Shown piece by piece: positions 1 through 6,651 of a DNA stretch of 10,207 bases. A model generated the notes under the pieces. It searched no databases, was not told where the DNA came from, and saw only the letters and a list, made by a program, of their open reading frames with translations. This DNA is from Flavobacteriales bacterium UBA6969 (lineage in GTDB: Bacteria; Bacteroidota; Bacteroidia; Flavobacteriales_D; Sanyastnellaceae), in assembly GCA_002448555.1 (NCBI GenBank), contig DJYV01000016.1, forward strand, positions 8,143-18,349, read 5' to 3'. A program made the position numbers and the translations under genes. Numbering within the stretch: the stretch's first letter is position 1; every line of letters begins with the position of its first letter.

Positions 1-195
1 CCCTCTTTTGTGTCGGATTGTCTCGAAACGATTGAAGAGATGGATATGGAAAATCGCGAAATTTTTGAAGAGGCAGGCGGTGTAGTGTACGATTTCATCC
101 CCTGCCTGAACGACAGTGATCCATGGATAGACACGCTAGAAAAATGGGTGAACGATTGGTGCGTCAATAAACTCCCAACGCAGCACATCGCATGA
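1..195 (+). CDS. hemH: Ferrochelatase, C-terminal end (partial, 5' end outside window)
   Basis: This is the last 64 residues of an open frame that enters from the left edge. It opens with PSFVSDCLETIEEM, matching the conserved ferrochelatase C-terminal block (P-x-F-V-x-D-C-L-E-T-L-E-E-I), and continues with an 'F-I-P-C-L-N-D-S-D-P-W-I' stretch, equivalent to the family's 'V-P-C-L-N-D-x-x-x-W-I'. Ferrochelatase inserts Fe2+ into protoporphyrin IX (or coproporphyrin III in the coproporphyrin-dependent branch) as a late step of heme synthesis. The acidic residue in CLET belongs to the active-site region in known family members. The iron-sulfur cysteine cluster of some ferrochelatases is not evident in this tail. 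The TGA stop (193-195) overlaps the ATG of hemL (192-194), so the two genes are probably co-transcribed and translationally coupled. Catalytic residues further upstream lie outside the window. The identification rests on the tail alone but the motif is distinctive. Confidence 0.87.
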   Translation, partial: PSFVSDCLETIEEMDMENREIFEEAGGVVYDFIPCLNDSDPWIDTLEKWVNDWCVNKLPTQHIA

Positions 196-1472
196 TGAGA
201 TACGAACGCTCCTCTTCACTATTTGCCAGCGCTCAAAGAAGCATTCCCGGAGGCGTTAACTCCCCGGTGAGGGCGTTCAAGTCGGTTGGTGGACATCCTA
301 TTTTTATGCGCAGTGCCAAGGGGGCATACCTTACCGACGTCGACGGAAACTCGTACATCGACTACATCAACTCGTGGGGTCCACAAATTCTCGGTCACGC
401 CTATTCTCCCGTGATTGAAGCCATCCAAAAAGCAGCGGAGAAGGGCACGTCTTTTGGGACACCTACCGAACTGGAAACCCAAATTGCTGAGCTCGTATGC
501 ACCATGGTGCCGTATGTGGAGCAAGTTCGAATGGTGAGTTCAGGAACGGAAGCATGCATGAGTGCCGTTCGTCTCGCACGCGGGTATACCGGGAAGGAAA
601 AAATCATCAAATTCGCCGGTTGCTACCATGGCCACTCAGACTCTTTCTTGATTCAAGCTGGCAGTGGAGCAGTGACTTTCGGCGCCCCAAGTTCTCCCGG
701 TGTAACCCAAGGCACTGCCAAGGATACGTTGCTGGCTGAGTACAATGACCTTGCCTCTACATCGGCAATACTCGAATCAAGTGCTGGTGAAGTGGCCGCA
801 ATCATCGTCGAACCTGTTGCAGGCAACATGGGATGTATTCCCCCGCAATCGGGATTTTTGGAAGGGCTCCGTAAGCTCGCCGCTGAGCATAATGCTCTGC
901 TCATTTTCGACGAGGTCATGACCGGCTTCCGATTGTCAAAAGGCGGTGCCGCTGCATTGTACGGCGTCACCCCCGACCTAGTGTGTTTCGGAAAAGTCAT
1001 CGGGGGAGGATTGCCGGTTGGTGCCTTCGCAGGACCACGGGAAATCATGTCGCACCTAGCTCCGACTGGCCCTGTTTACCAAGCGGGCACTTTATCTGGC
1101 AACCCCCTGGCAATGTCTGCAGGCTATGCATTGTTGTCAGAGTTGAATGAAAATCCGGAAATATACGGCCAGCTGGAGGCACACGGCCGAGGCCTTGTTC
1201 AAGACATCGCCACAGTTCTCTGCGAGCTCTCCATTGAACACCAGATCAATCACGTCGGATCGATGCTCTCGGTCCACTTTTGCGAGGAGCCCGTAACGGA
1301 CTTCGATTCAGCCAAATCTGGTGATAACGATGATTTCAAGGCGTTGTTCCATCACATGCTATCTCAAGGCATTTACTTGCCACCTTCGGCGTATGAATCA
1401 TGGTTCCTATGCACTTGCCTGGATGACTCAACCCACAACCGAACTATCGAAGCCTTCCGCTCTTTCCGATGA
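192..1472 (+). CDS. hemL: Glutamate-1-semialdehyde 2,1-aminomutase
   Basis: This PLP-dependent class III aminotransferase-fold enzyme converts glutamate-1-semialdehyde to 5-aminolevulinate in the C5 tetrapyrrole pathway. At 426 residues it has the usual family length. Visible hallmarks are the N-terminal IPGGVNSPVRAF (residues 18-29), SSGTEA (116-121), the CYHGHSD segment (144-150), IFDEVMTGFR (238-247, with D240 expected to contact the PLP ring nitrogen), and FGKVIGGGLPVGAF (266-279), where K268 is the expected Schiff-base lysine. The GTLSGNPLAM block (299-308) is also intact. Two adjacent ATG codons (192 and 195) could start the protein; the first overlaps the ferrochelatase stop as ATGA. 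The stop overlaps the ATG of a 43-codon ORF in the same way. Its presence means this organism makes heme precursors from glutamyl-tRNA rather than by the Shemin route. The tRNA-Glu at the right end is an unlinked coincidence. No key residue is missing. Confidence 0.97.
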   Translation: MMRYERSSSLFASAQRSIPGGVNSPVRAFKSVGGHPIFMRSAKGAYLTDVDGNSYIDYINSWGPQILGHAYSPVIEAIQKAAEKGTSFGTPTELETQIAELVCTMVPYVEQVRMVSSGTEACMSAVRLARGYTGKEKIIKFAGCYHGHSDSFLIQAGSGAVTFGAPSSPGVTQGTAKDTLLAEYNDLASTSAILESSAGEVAAIIVEPVAGNMGCIPPQSGFLEGLRKLAAEHNALLIFDEVMTGFRLSKGGAAALYGVTPDLVCFGKVIGGGLPVGAFAGPREIMSHLAPTGPVYQAGTLSGNPLAMSAGYALLSELNENPEIYGQLEAHGRGLVQDIATVLCELSIEHQINHVGSMLSVHFCEEPVTDFDSAKSGDNDDFKALFHHMLSQGIYLPPSAYESWFLCTCLDDSTHNRTIEAFRSFR

Positions 1473-1600
1473 AAGACGAGTTGTTCAGCCTGACTGGGGA
1501 TATCAACTTCAAGAAGTCCCCCAACATGGGCGCAGTCTTGCAAGCAGCATTGGACTTTGTCCGCCGCAACTACAAAACAGAAAATACGTTCATGCTGTGA
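1469..1600 (+). CDS. Small unrecognised ORF (43 aa) coupled to hemL
   Basis: The ATG at 1469 overlaps the hemL TGA as ATGA, the same coupling used between hemH and hemL, and the frame runs 43 codons to TGA at 1598-1600. The product begins MKDELFSLTG and ends in a predicted helical stretch containing QAALDFVRRNYKTEN; it is basic toward the C-terminus and has no signal peptide or membrane segment. I do not recognise a family. Support for coding comes from a second, decayed copy at 5126-5227. Over 34 aligned codons there is no indel, the two copies stop at the same codon, and I count about 7, 3 and 10 differences at codon positions 1, 2 and 3. It could instead be the C-terminal stump of a longer gene joined to hemL by rearrangement. 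It converges on the M43 protease gene, whose stop is 16 bases away. Confidence 0.45.
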   Translation: MKDELFSLTGDINFKKSPNMGAVLQAALDFVRRNYKTENTFML

Positions 1601-1602
1601 CC
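1498..1602 (+). repeat. Direct repeat copy A (partner at 5125-5229)
   Basis: This 105-base segment starts at GGATATCAACTTC and ends at TGACC. It aligns without gaps to 5125-5229 at about 80% identity by hand count. It forms codons 11-44 of the 43-aa ORF after hemL. Similarity stops abruptly on both sides. Copies A and B lie in the same orientation and bracket the M43 protease gene, which is transcribed the opposite way. Confidence 0.8.
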
Positions 1603-1616
1603 TGACCCGCGGCATA

Positions 1617-4600
1617 TCACTCGATTACAACCCGCTTCCAGAACCGCCCAGCAGCCCCTTCCAGCTCGACCAAATAAAGCCCTTGGGCCAAGTTCAAGTC
1701 GACGATCGTGGCGTTTGAATCTGCAACGCGACCGAAAGCCACACGTTGGCCGGAGGCCGCGTACATAGACCATCGCTCCAGACCGATTTCAGGGCCCCAA
1801 ACGACGGAGAAGGCACCTCGGTTGGGGTTGGGGAAAATGCGGATTTCGTCCGCAAGCTGTTCCTCAATTACAAGGCCAATGCCTTCGCCGCACCCCATTA
1901 CTACGAGCGTGTCCGAAGACAAACAGGGCACCGTGGCAGACACGGCGTAGGTACCGGCCTCGAAGGCGGTGAAAAATGACCCCGTGGTGCCGTCGTTCCA
2001 CACGTAATCGTTGTAGCCAAGACCAGCATCCAACACAGCAATTTCGCCGTCACATAGTTCAATGTCCGGACCCAGTTGGATGGGCGTCACCTCGGTTGAA
2101 AGCACTTCCACCTCATCCGTCACGGTGCAATTTGCCGTTTCCGCCGTCACCGCGTACACCCCGGGCGCGGAGACCTCGAGGGTCTGGGTGTCTTCGCCCG
2201 TGCTCCAGGCGTACGACAAAAACCCAGGTCCAGCGTCCAAAAGAGGGATCGTTCCGTCATTGCACAAACCAAAATCAGCCCCAAGGTCTAGCCCGGGATC
2301 GGGTGCGACCTCCACTTCCATTGTACCGGAGACCACACCGCATGCCAACGCCATGGTCGCCGTGATGACCGCAGTTCCCGATGCTGGAAAGTCGACGAGG
2401 ATTTCACCGTTGGCCACTTCCGTGAAGCCGGCTCCTTCGACCGTCCACTCGACGACCCCTTCCAAGCACTGGCTTCCATAGACGCTGTAGGGCTGCGGCG
2501 AGCCCGCGCATACCGCAGTGGCTCCTTCTACGAAGAGGGATTCACCGTGTACGTAGCGGTGGAAGTAATTTCCAAAGCTGTTGATCAGCGCCTGGAAATT
2601 GGTAAAGACCGGTTCGAATTCAGCTTGCCCTGCAGGTAAATTCGGTGCCACGATGCGGGCGATGTCTCCGCCGAATGCGTTCTCGATGTAAATATTTCCA
2701 TCGGGTGCACGCTGCGGATAGAAGTAGACGACCCCGCTTGGCTGATTGATGAGACTCGCACCGGCCATGGGGTCTGATTCGTCCACGTCGTTCAGTTCAA
2801 CTTGGTAGATACTCGTTCCAAATTCGCCCATGAACAGGTAGAGGTATTGCCCACTTCCACTGAATTCCCACCCCACCACATCGTTCAAACCAAAATCAAC
2901 CGCCAGGGATAAGGCGCCGGTGGAGGCATCGAAATCCATGAGGTAGTTTCCATGCATGATGCGATTCCCTTTGGCCGTCGGGGTCAAGGGCAACGTGTGG
3001 AATACATCTTGCGACAGCTCCGAAATCACCGGGTCTGTTGCAATGCCCTCTTGTGTAACGAGCCATGCCAAATAGCGCCCTTCCAACTGATCGTACGTGA
3101 GCAACCAAAAGTCAACGAGGTTGCAGTGGCGAACACAGGTCAATGCCTCTTGTCCGTAGATTCCCAAAAATTGGTTTTTCAAGGTCACATCACCCAATCC
3201 TTCCTCCAACGTTTCATCAATCAAAGAATAATACAGTCCGCCTTCTTCGGCATTCTCTGGCAAAGACGAATGGAAGACGAAGTATGCGTCGGAGTCGCCC
3301 GGGCGCTGCACAATTATCGAGCCGTAATGGCTGGAAGTGTTGCCAAGGAGTTCACTTCCGTTAGGCATCACTTCAAAATTTCGGTTAAGCACTTCGGTGC
3401 CTGTGCACAAGAACAATACATCACCCGACGCATCGCACAAGGTGGTTTTGCAGTGATCGGCGTTGGGTGGCAGGTTATTCTCGAGCACGGGAACAGGCGG
3501 GTCCACATTGAAATCCAGTCCATAGGCCGACCCAAACGAATTGAAAAACAACCACTGGTTCGCTTCATTGCCCGAGGCACAGGTTCCCACGGACAAATTC
3601 AATGGATCCGACCAATCCGAACATGTCGGTCCCTCAGCCATTAACTGGAGCGTGTAGGCACCTGGAGCCTCAAACTCGAAGAGGGGGTTTTCTTCCTCGG
3701 AGACCGGTTGGCCGTCGATGTACCAAGTGTAGGCCGTCGCACCGATGCTGGTGTTCTCGACCTCCAGCGCCCCGCCCGTTTCGAACTGCACGGAACTGCT
3801 CGTAAAGGACGCCTCCACGGGACAGGTCACCACCACATCAAAAGCGGCAGTCTCGGTGCAACCCGGTGCTTGACCTTCCATGACCACCGAAACCGAGTAA
3901 GCTCCTTGCTCTGTCGGGGTGAATGTGAAGTCCGCCGTTGTCGTTTGGGAAGCTCCGTCGACAAACCACTCATACCCGACGGTGTTGGTCGAAGCATTGG
4001 TGAATGCAACCGTGCCGCCCACTTCTAATTCCAAGGGGGTGGATGCGATGTTCACCTCAATGGGCAAGTCGCACGGGCCGGTGCAGCGGTCCCCTTCTAA
4101 CAACGACGGCCTAACCTCGAGCAACACCGATTGCATGCGGTTTGCTTGTCCCTCCGTGAACCGTTCAAAGCAAGCCAAGTTGGCGTAGTCCATGAAATTG
4201 GTCTGCATATCAAGCTGATCGCCCAATCCGCCGAGCGCGATGCTGCGGAACGGATTGTTGACGCTGGCGTCGTCTTCGTCTGTGGCACAGCTGTTCGTGC
4301 CATCGAAGCACAAGGTGTTGAAAGCGGCAGCATCCGGCGGGGTATCGCACACCAAATCGCCCGAGGTGAAGCAGTCATCGTTCGGGCATCCGCTTTGAAA
4401 GGTGTGATACAAACCCAAATAATGCCCCACCTCGTGGGCCAATACCGCAGTTGCCGATGGCGACGCGCCCATGGCCGTTGATTCGACCACGATGCCGTCA
4501 AGCGCTTCGCCATGCATTGTCGGAAAGGTCGCAAACCCCACGACTGCCTCGTTGTCCGCCTCGCGCGTGATTTCTTCTACCACCCAAATGTTCAGGTACT

Positions 4601-5060
4601 GCGTCGCGTCCCAATGGCTCAAAGACTTCAAGTCCACTTCCTGTGCCGGCACCAGCACATCGGTCAATTCCGATTCTACCCGCTCAATTCCCGAGGAGAA
4701 AGCGCCTTCCTGATCCTCGGCGGCCAAGCAAAACTGAATGCCCGTCTGCACGCCCCATTCATTTTGGTAGTATCCGTTGTTGGAGAAGGCATCGTTCAAG
4801 AATTCGATGGCATCGATTACGAGGGCGTCTTCGATGTTCTCCGGTCCGTTGTTATGGATGATGTGGACCACGACGGGCACGGTGAGGGTTTCTCCCGTTC
4901 GTCCAAAATTTCCAGTCAAACGCTCGAAGACGCGGTCATTGCAGGCCGCCTCATCTCCACGGTGCAGCGCATGCAAGGCATCAAAGCCACAAAAATGTTG
5001 GGCTAGCGCCCCTTGCGCACACCCAAGTGCGACCAACAGGAAAAGGGTATTCAACTTCAT
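1617..5060 (-). CDS. Secreted M43-family (pappalysin-type) metalloprotease with PKD/Ig-like domains and T9SS sorting domain
   Basis: The predicted precursor has 1147 residues. A Sec signal peptide (about 1-21, ending ALA-Q) precedes a short propeptide whose C24 (HFCGF) is placed like the cysteine-switch residue of pappalysin zymogens. The catalytic domain spans about 60-322: HEVGHYLGLYH (209-219) is the zinc motif HExxHxxGxxH, with H209, H213 and H219 as ligands and E210 as base. GDLVCDTPP (234-242) and the Met-turn NFMDY (288-292) are typical of family M43. Then come two PKD-like domains (about 336-412 and 414-492) and a 340-residue propeller-like region (about 500-840) with GLDFN and VLNRNFEVMPNG motifs seen in Bacteroidota surface proteins. 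Further Ig-like modules lie at about 849-920, 924-988 and 993-1055, ahead of a T9SS type A sorting domain (1073-1147, IFPNP near its start). It should be exported across both membranes and degrade extracellular protein; the substrate is unknown. The start is set by the signal peptide. No Shine-Dalgarno sequence lies at the usual distance (AAGGAGAGG is 23 bases too far upstream). Confidence 0.93.
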   Translation of the reverse strand: MKLNTLFLLVALGCAQGALAQHFCGFDALHALHRGDEAACNDRVFERLTGNFGRTGETLTVPVVVHIIHNNGPENIEDALVIDAIEFLNDAFSNNGYYQNEWGVQTGIQFCLAAEDQEGAFSSGIERVESELTDVLVPAQEVDLKSLSHWDATQYLNIWVVEEITREADNEAVVGFATFPTMHGEALDGIVVESTAMGASPSATAVLAHEVGHYLGLYHTFQSGCPNDDCFTSGDLVCDTPPDAAAFNTLCFDGTNSCATDEDDASVNNPFRSIALGGLGDQLDMQTNFMDYANLACFERFTEGQANRMQSVLLEVRPSLLEGDRCTGPCDLPIEVNIASTPLELEVGGTVAFTNASTNTVGYEWFVDGASQTTTADFTFTPTEQGAYSVSVVMEGQAPGCTETAAFDVVVTCPVEASFTSSSVQFETGGALEVENTSIGATAYTWYIDGQPVSEEENPLFEFEAPGAYTLQLMAEGPTCSDWSDPLNLSVGTCASGNEANQWLFFNSFGSAYGLDFNVDPPVPVLENNLPPNADHCKTTLCDASGDVLFLCTGTEVLNRNFEVMPNGSELLGNTSSHYGSIIVQRPGDSDAYFVFHSSLPENAEEGGLYYSLIDETLEEGLGDVTLKNQFLGIYGQEALTCVRHCNLVDFWLLTYDQLEGRYLAWLVTQEGIATDPVISELSQDVFHTLPLTPTAKGNRIMHGNYLMDFDASTGALSLAVDFGLNDVVGWEFSGSGQYLYLFMGEFGTSIYQVELNDVDESDPMAGASLINQPSGVVYFYPQRAPDGNIYIENAFGGDIARIVAPNLPAGQAEFEPVFTNFQALINSFGNYFHRYVHGESLFVEGATAVCAGSPQPYSVYGSQCLEGVVEWTVEGAGFTEVANGEILVDFPASGTAVITATMALACGVVSGTMEVEVAPDPGLDLGADFGLCNDGTIPLLDAGPGFLSYAWSTGEDTQTLEVSAPGVYAVTAETANCTVTDEVEVLSTEVTPIQLGPDIELCDGEIAVLDAGLGYNDYVWNDGTTGSFFTAFEAGTYAVSATVPCLSSDTLVVMGCGEGIGLVIEEQLADEIRIFPNPNRGAFSVVWGPEIGLERWSMYAASGQRVAFGRVADSNATIVDLNLAQGLYLVELEGAAGRFWKRVVIE

Positions 5061-5101
5061 CGAAGCAGGTGTGAATCTTGTTACCTCTCCTTAAAACACA
5101 T

Positions 5102-5115
5102 CTTCTCGCGAGAAG
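5102..5115. promoter_or_regulatory. Perfect 14-bp palindrome upstream of the M43 protease gene
   Basis: CTTCTCGCGAGAAG is its own reverse complement. It sits 42 bases upstream of the protease start codon, between that gene and the decayed repeat copy B. A perfect inverted repeat here could be a binding site for a dimeric regulator, or a local structure in the protease leader RNA. No recognisable Bacteroidota -7 box lies beside it, so its role is inferred from position only. Confidence 0.3.
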
Positions 5116-5124
5116 TTGCGCGGT

Positions 5125-5229
5125 GGATATCAACTTCTAGAAAGCTCCCAAAGTGGGTACGGCGCTGCAGGCAGCATTGGACTATGTCCGCCGCGACTAC
5201 AAAACGGAAAACCCGTTCATCCGGTGACC
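5125..5229 (+). repeat. Direct repeat copy B (partner at 1498-1602)
   Basis: This is the second copy of the 105-base repeat, in the same orientation as copy A, lying between two minus-strand secreted-protein genes. It ends one base before the stop codon of the PKD-domain gene. The distance between equivalent points of the two copies is 3627 bases. Homologous exchange between them would remove the whole M43 protease gene. Confidence 0.8.
5126..5227 (+). pseudogene. Decayed copy of the 43-aa ORF's C-terminal part
   Basis: Read in the frame equivalent to the ORF after hemL, this gives DINF, then an in-frame TAG (5138-5140), then KAPKVGTALQAALDYV and RRDYKTENPFIR before TGA (5225-5227). About 22 of 33 residues match the hemL-linked copy. 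The N-terminal ten residues of that copy have no counterpart here, and there is no plausible start codon. The alignment has no indel, so decay may be recent, or the shared part may be a fragment of a longer gene. The family is unrecognised. Confidence 0.5.
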
Positions 5230-5230
5230 C

Positions 5231-6448
5231 TCAGCGAACTACCCACCGTACGCTTCGCATAACGTCGCCCTGCGACAGCTGGATAATGTACAGGCCCGGT
5301 GCAAGGTCATGATGGACGGTTGAGACGGCATCAGCAGACCAGCGGTTGATGACTTGGCGCTGCACTTCGTTTCCAATCATGTCGTAGACGCCTAGCGCAA
5401 CCGGTCCTTGGGACGGCCCTCTCCACTCCACTTGAACCGTGGCTCCCGCTGAAGGGTTAGGATAAACCCGGGGCATTTCAATGAGCGGCTCGGGTGCACC
5501 AATGAGCGAAACGTTGCCCGGGTCTCCTGCAAACACCTGAATCGAAAATCCGTCTTGCAATCCATTGATCCAGCCTAGCGAATCCACACTCAACGTCGTG
5601 CAGAAGGTCTCCGAACAACCCGCCTCCTCGTTGCTCACCGTCAAGCAAAGGACATAAGGACCGTCGGTCTCGTACTGCCAAGACGGAAAGGGGTCCTCAC
5701 TGCTTCCTTCGTCACCAAAGTCCCAGAGGTAATCGTTCTCCTCGTTGTAGTCCAGCAGGAACACAAACAACTCGTTCGCAATCAAAACCGAGTCCTCCCC
5801 AAAGGCTTGCATAACGATGAATTGTACGTTGCAATCCCCCTCTTCTTCATCCGTGCCCTGCCACCACGACCAATCCGCTGTCTCAAGCCATTCGGCCAAA
5901 TCATCGCACGCCTCCTCATCACCTTCCTGGCATGCGATCAGGTTTTCAAGCAACCCGCAATACCACCACGAATCGTTGCTAAGCGGATCTCCGCACAGGC
6001 TATCGAGGTATTGGGCAAGGGCGTCCTCGTCCAAATCCTCCCACAGGAAATCGTCTTCCTCTTCGTCCATTTCACAAGGAACCATGTCCACGTACGCATT
6101 GTACCAGTAACTATTGACCTGGTTGATCGACGTGTCAAGTTGAGCGATGGCCGTCACCATGGCACCCGGCACATTGCAATCAGCAACGGTCACTGTTACA
6201 ACAGGTTCTACTGGGTAATTGGGGCCCACACAGGGCAAAACAACGAAGCCCGAATCGCCAACAAACCAAGTGGTATATGTATCTGCCCACCACGGGACTT
6301 CCACCTCAGTGGCTTCAAAATCTACGAATAAGGTATCGTCCTCCGCTGCCCCTTCTACGGTATAGTGCAACACGAAGATGTGTTCGGAATCCTGGGCTGA
6401 CACCGCAACGGCAAACGTCAGAAAGAAGAGGGTGAGGATGTTTTTCAT
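5231..6448 (-). CDS. Secreted PKD-domain protein with acidic Trp/Cys-rich segment and T9SS sorting domain
   Basis: I place the start at 6448 (405 residues) because MKNILTLFFLTFAVAVSAQ is a standard signal peptide. The frame stays open 28 codons further to an ATG at 6532, but that extension is polar and would bury the signal. After an N-terminal region with no family I recognise (about 20-124), residues 125-206 form a strongly acidic segment: roughly 30 of 82 residues are D or E, with seven Trp and six Cys. A PKD domain follows (about 208-289, with the YLWDFGDEG core), then a T9SS type A sorting domain (about 325-405, VYPNPSAG near its start and GLYIIQL before the basic end). It is predicted to be surface-attached or released by T9SS. 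No catalytic motif is visible, so an adhesive, structural or ion-binding role is possible but unproven. It lies upstream of the M43 protease gene on the same strand, separated by 170 bases holding a repeat and a palindrome. Confidence 0.88.
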   Translation of the reverse strand: MKNILTLFFLTFAVAVSAQDSEHIFVLHYTVEGAAEDDTLFVDFEATEVEVPWWADTYTTWFVGDSGFVVLPCVGPNYPVEPVVTVTVADCNVPGAMVTAIAQLDTSINQVNSYWYNAYVDMVPCEMDEEEDDFLWEDLDEDALAQYLDSLCGDPLSNDSWWYCGLLENLIACQEGDEEACDDLAEWLETADWSWWQGTDEEEGDCNVQFIVMQAFGEDSVLIANELFVFLLDYNEENDYLWDFGDEGSSEDPFPSWQYETDGPYVLCLTVSNEEAGCSETFCTTLSVDSLGWINGLQDGFSIQVFAGDPGNVSLIGAPEPLIEMPRVYPNPSAGATVQVEWRGPSQGPVALGVYDMIGNEVQRQVINRWSADAVSTVHHDLAPGLYIIQLSQGDVMRSVRWVVR

Positions 6449-6503
6449 GGGACGTATTTGGTGAATTTCATGCACAAAACGCGGTTTATCGGGAATTGGT
6501 TGC

Positions 6504-6617
6504 TCAGCTGAGGGTGAAAGCTCCCCAGACACCTCGCAAACCGAACCCCATCCCCATTTTATTGTTATTCATACCAATGTGAGACAAATCGATGCCATCC
6601 GCTGTCACCATGCGCAT
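6504..6617 (-). pseudogene. Possible C-terminal stump of a beta-rich protein
   Basis: The 203-base gap between the divergent genes at 6448 and 6652 contains a minus-strand frame that reads like protein. From an ATG at 6617 it gives 37 residues, including DGIDLSHIGMNNNKMGMGFG and ending GVWGAFTLS before TGA. The Gly-rich alternating pattern resembles a terminal beta strand of an outer-membrane protein, but I recognise no family. The frame stays open rightward into the 740-aa gene, where it is only a shadow. Chance is a real alternative. No clear promoter box for either flanking gene was found in this gap. Confidence 0.22.
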
Positions 6618-6651
6618 GCGCGGTGGGTTTATCTCAAAGAAACCTCGTTGA

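Noticed and set aside
2952..3644. A 230-codon open frame on the plus strand inside the M43 protease gene
   Set aside because: It is antisense to the propeller-like region of a well-supported protein and shows no domain, signal peptide or start context.
1498..5229. The direct repeats as ends of an insertion sequence or composite element
   Set aside because: There are no terminal inverted repeats, target duplications or transposase between them; the intervening DNA is a single T9SS protease gene, and similarity follows a reading frame.
6449..6532. A 28-codon N-terminal extension of the PKD-domain protein starting at ATG 6532
   Set aside because: The extension is polar and precedes a standard signal peptide that starts exactly at the internal Met (6448); exported proteins of this kind start at that Met.
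6612..6621. GCGCATGCGC palindrome upstream of the fasciclin gene
   Set aside because: At ten bases and alternating GC composition it is easily expected by chance, and it overlaps the possible remnant frame.
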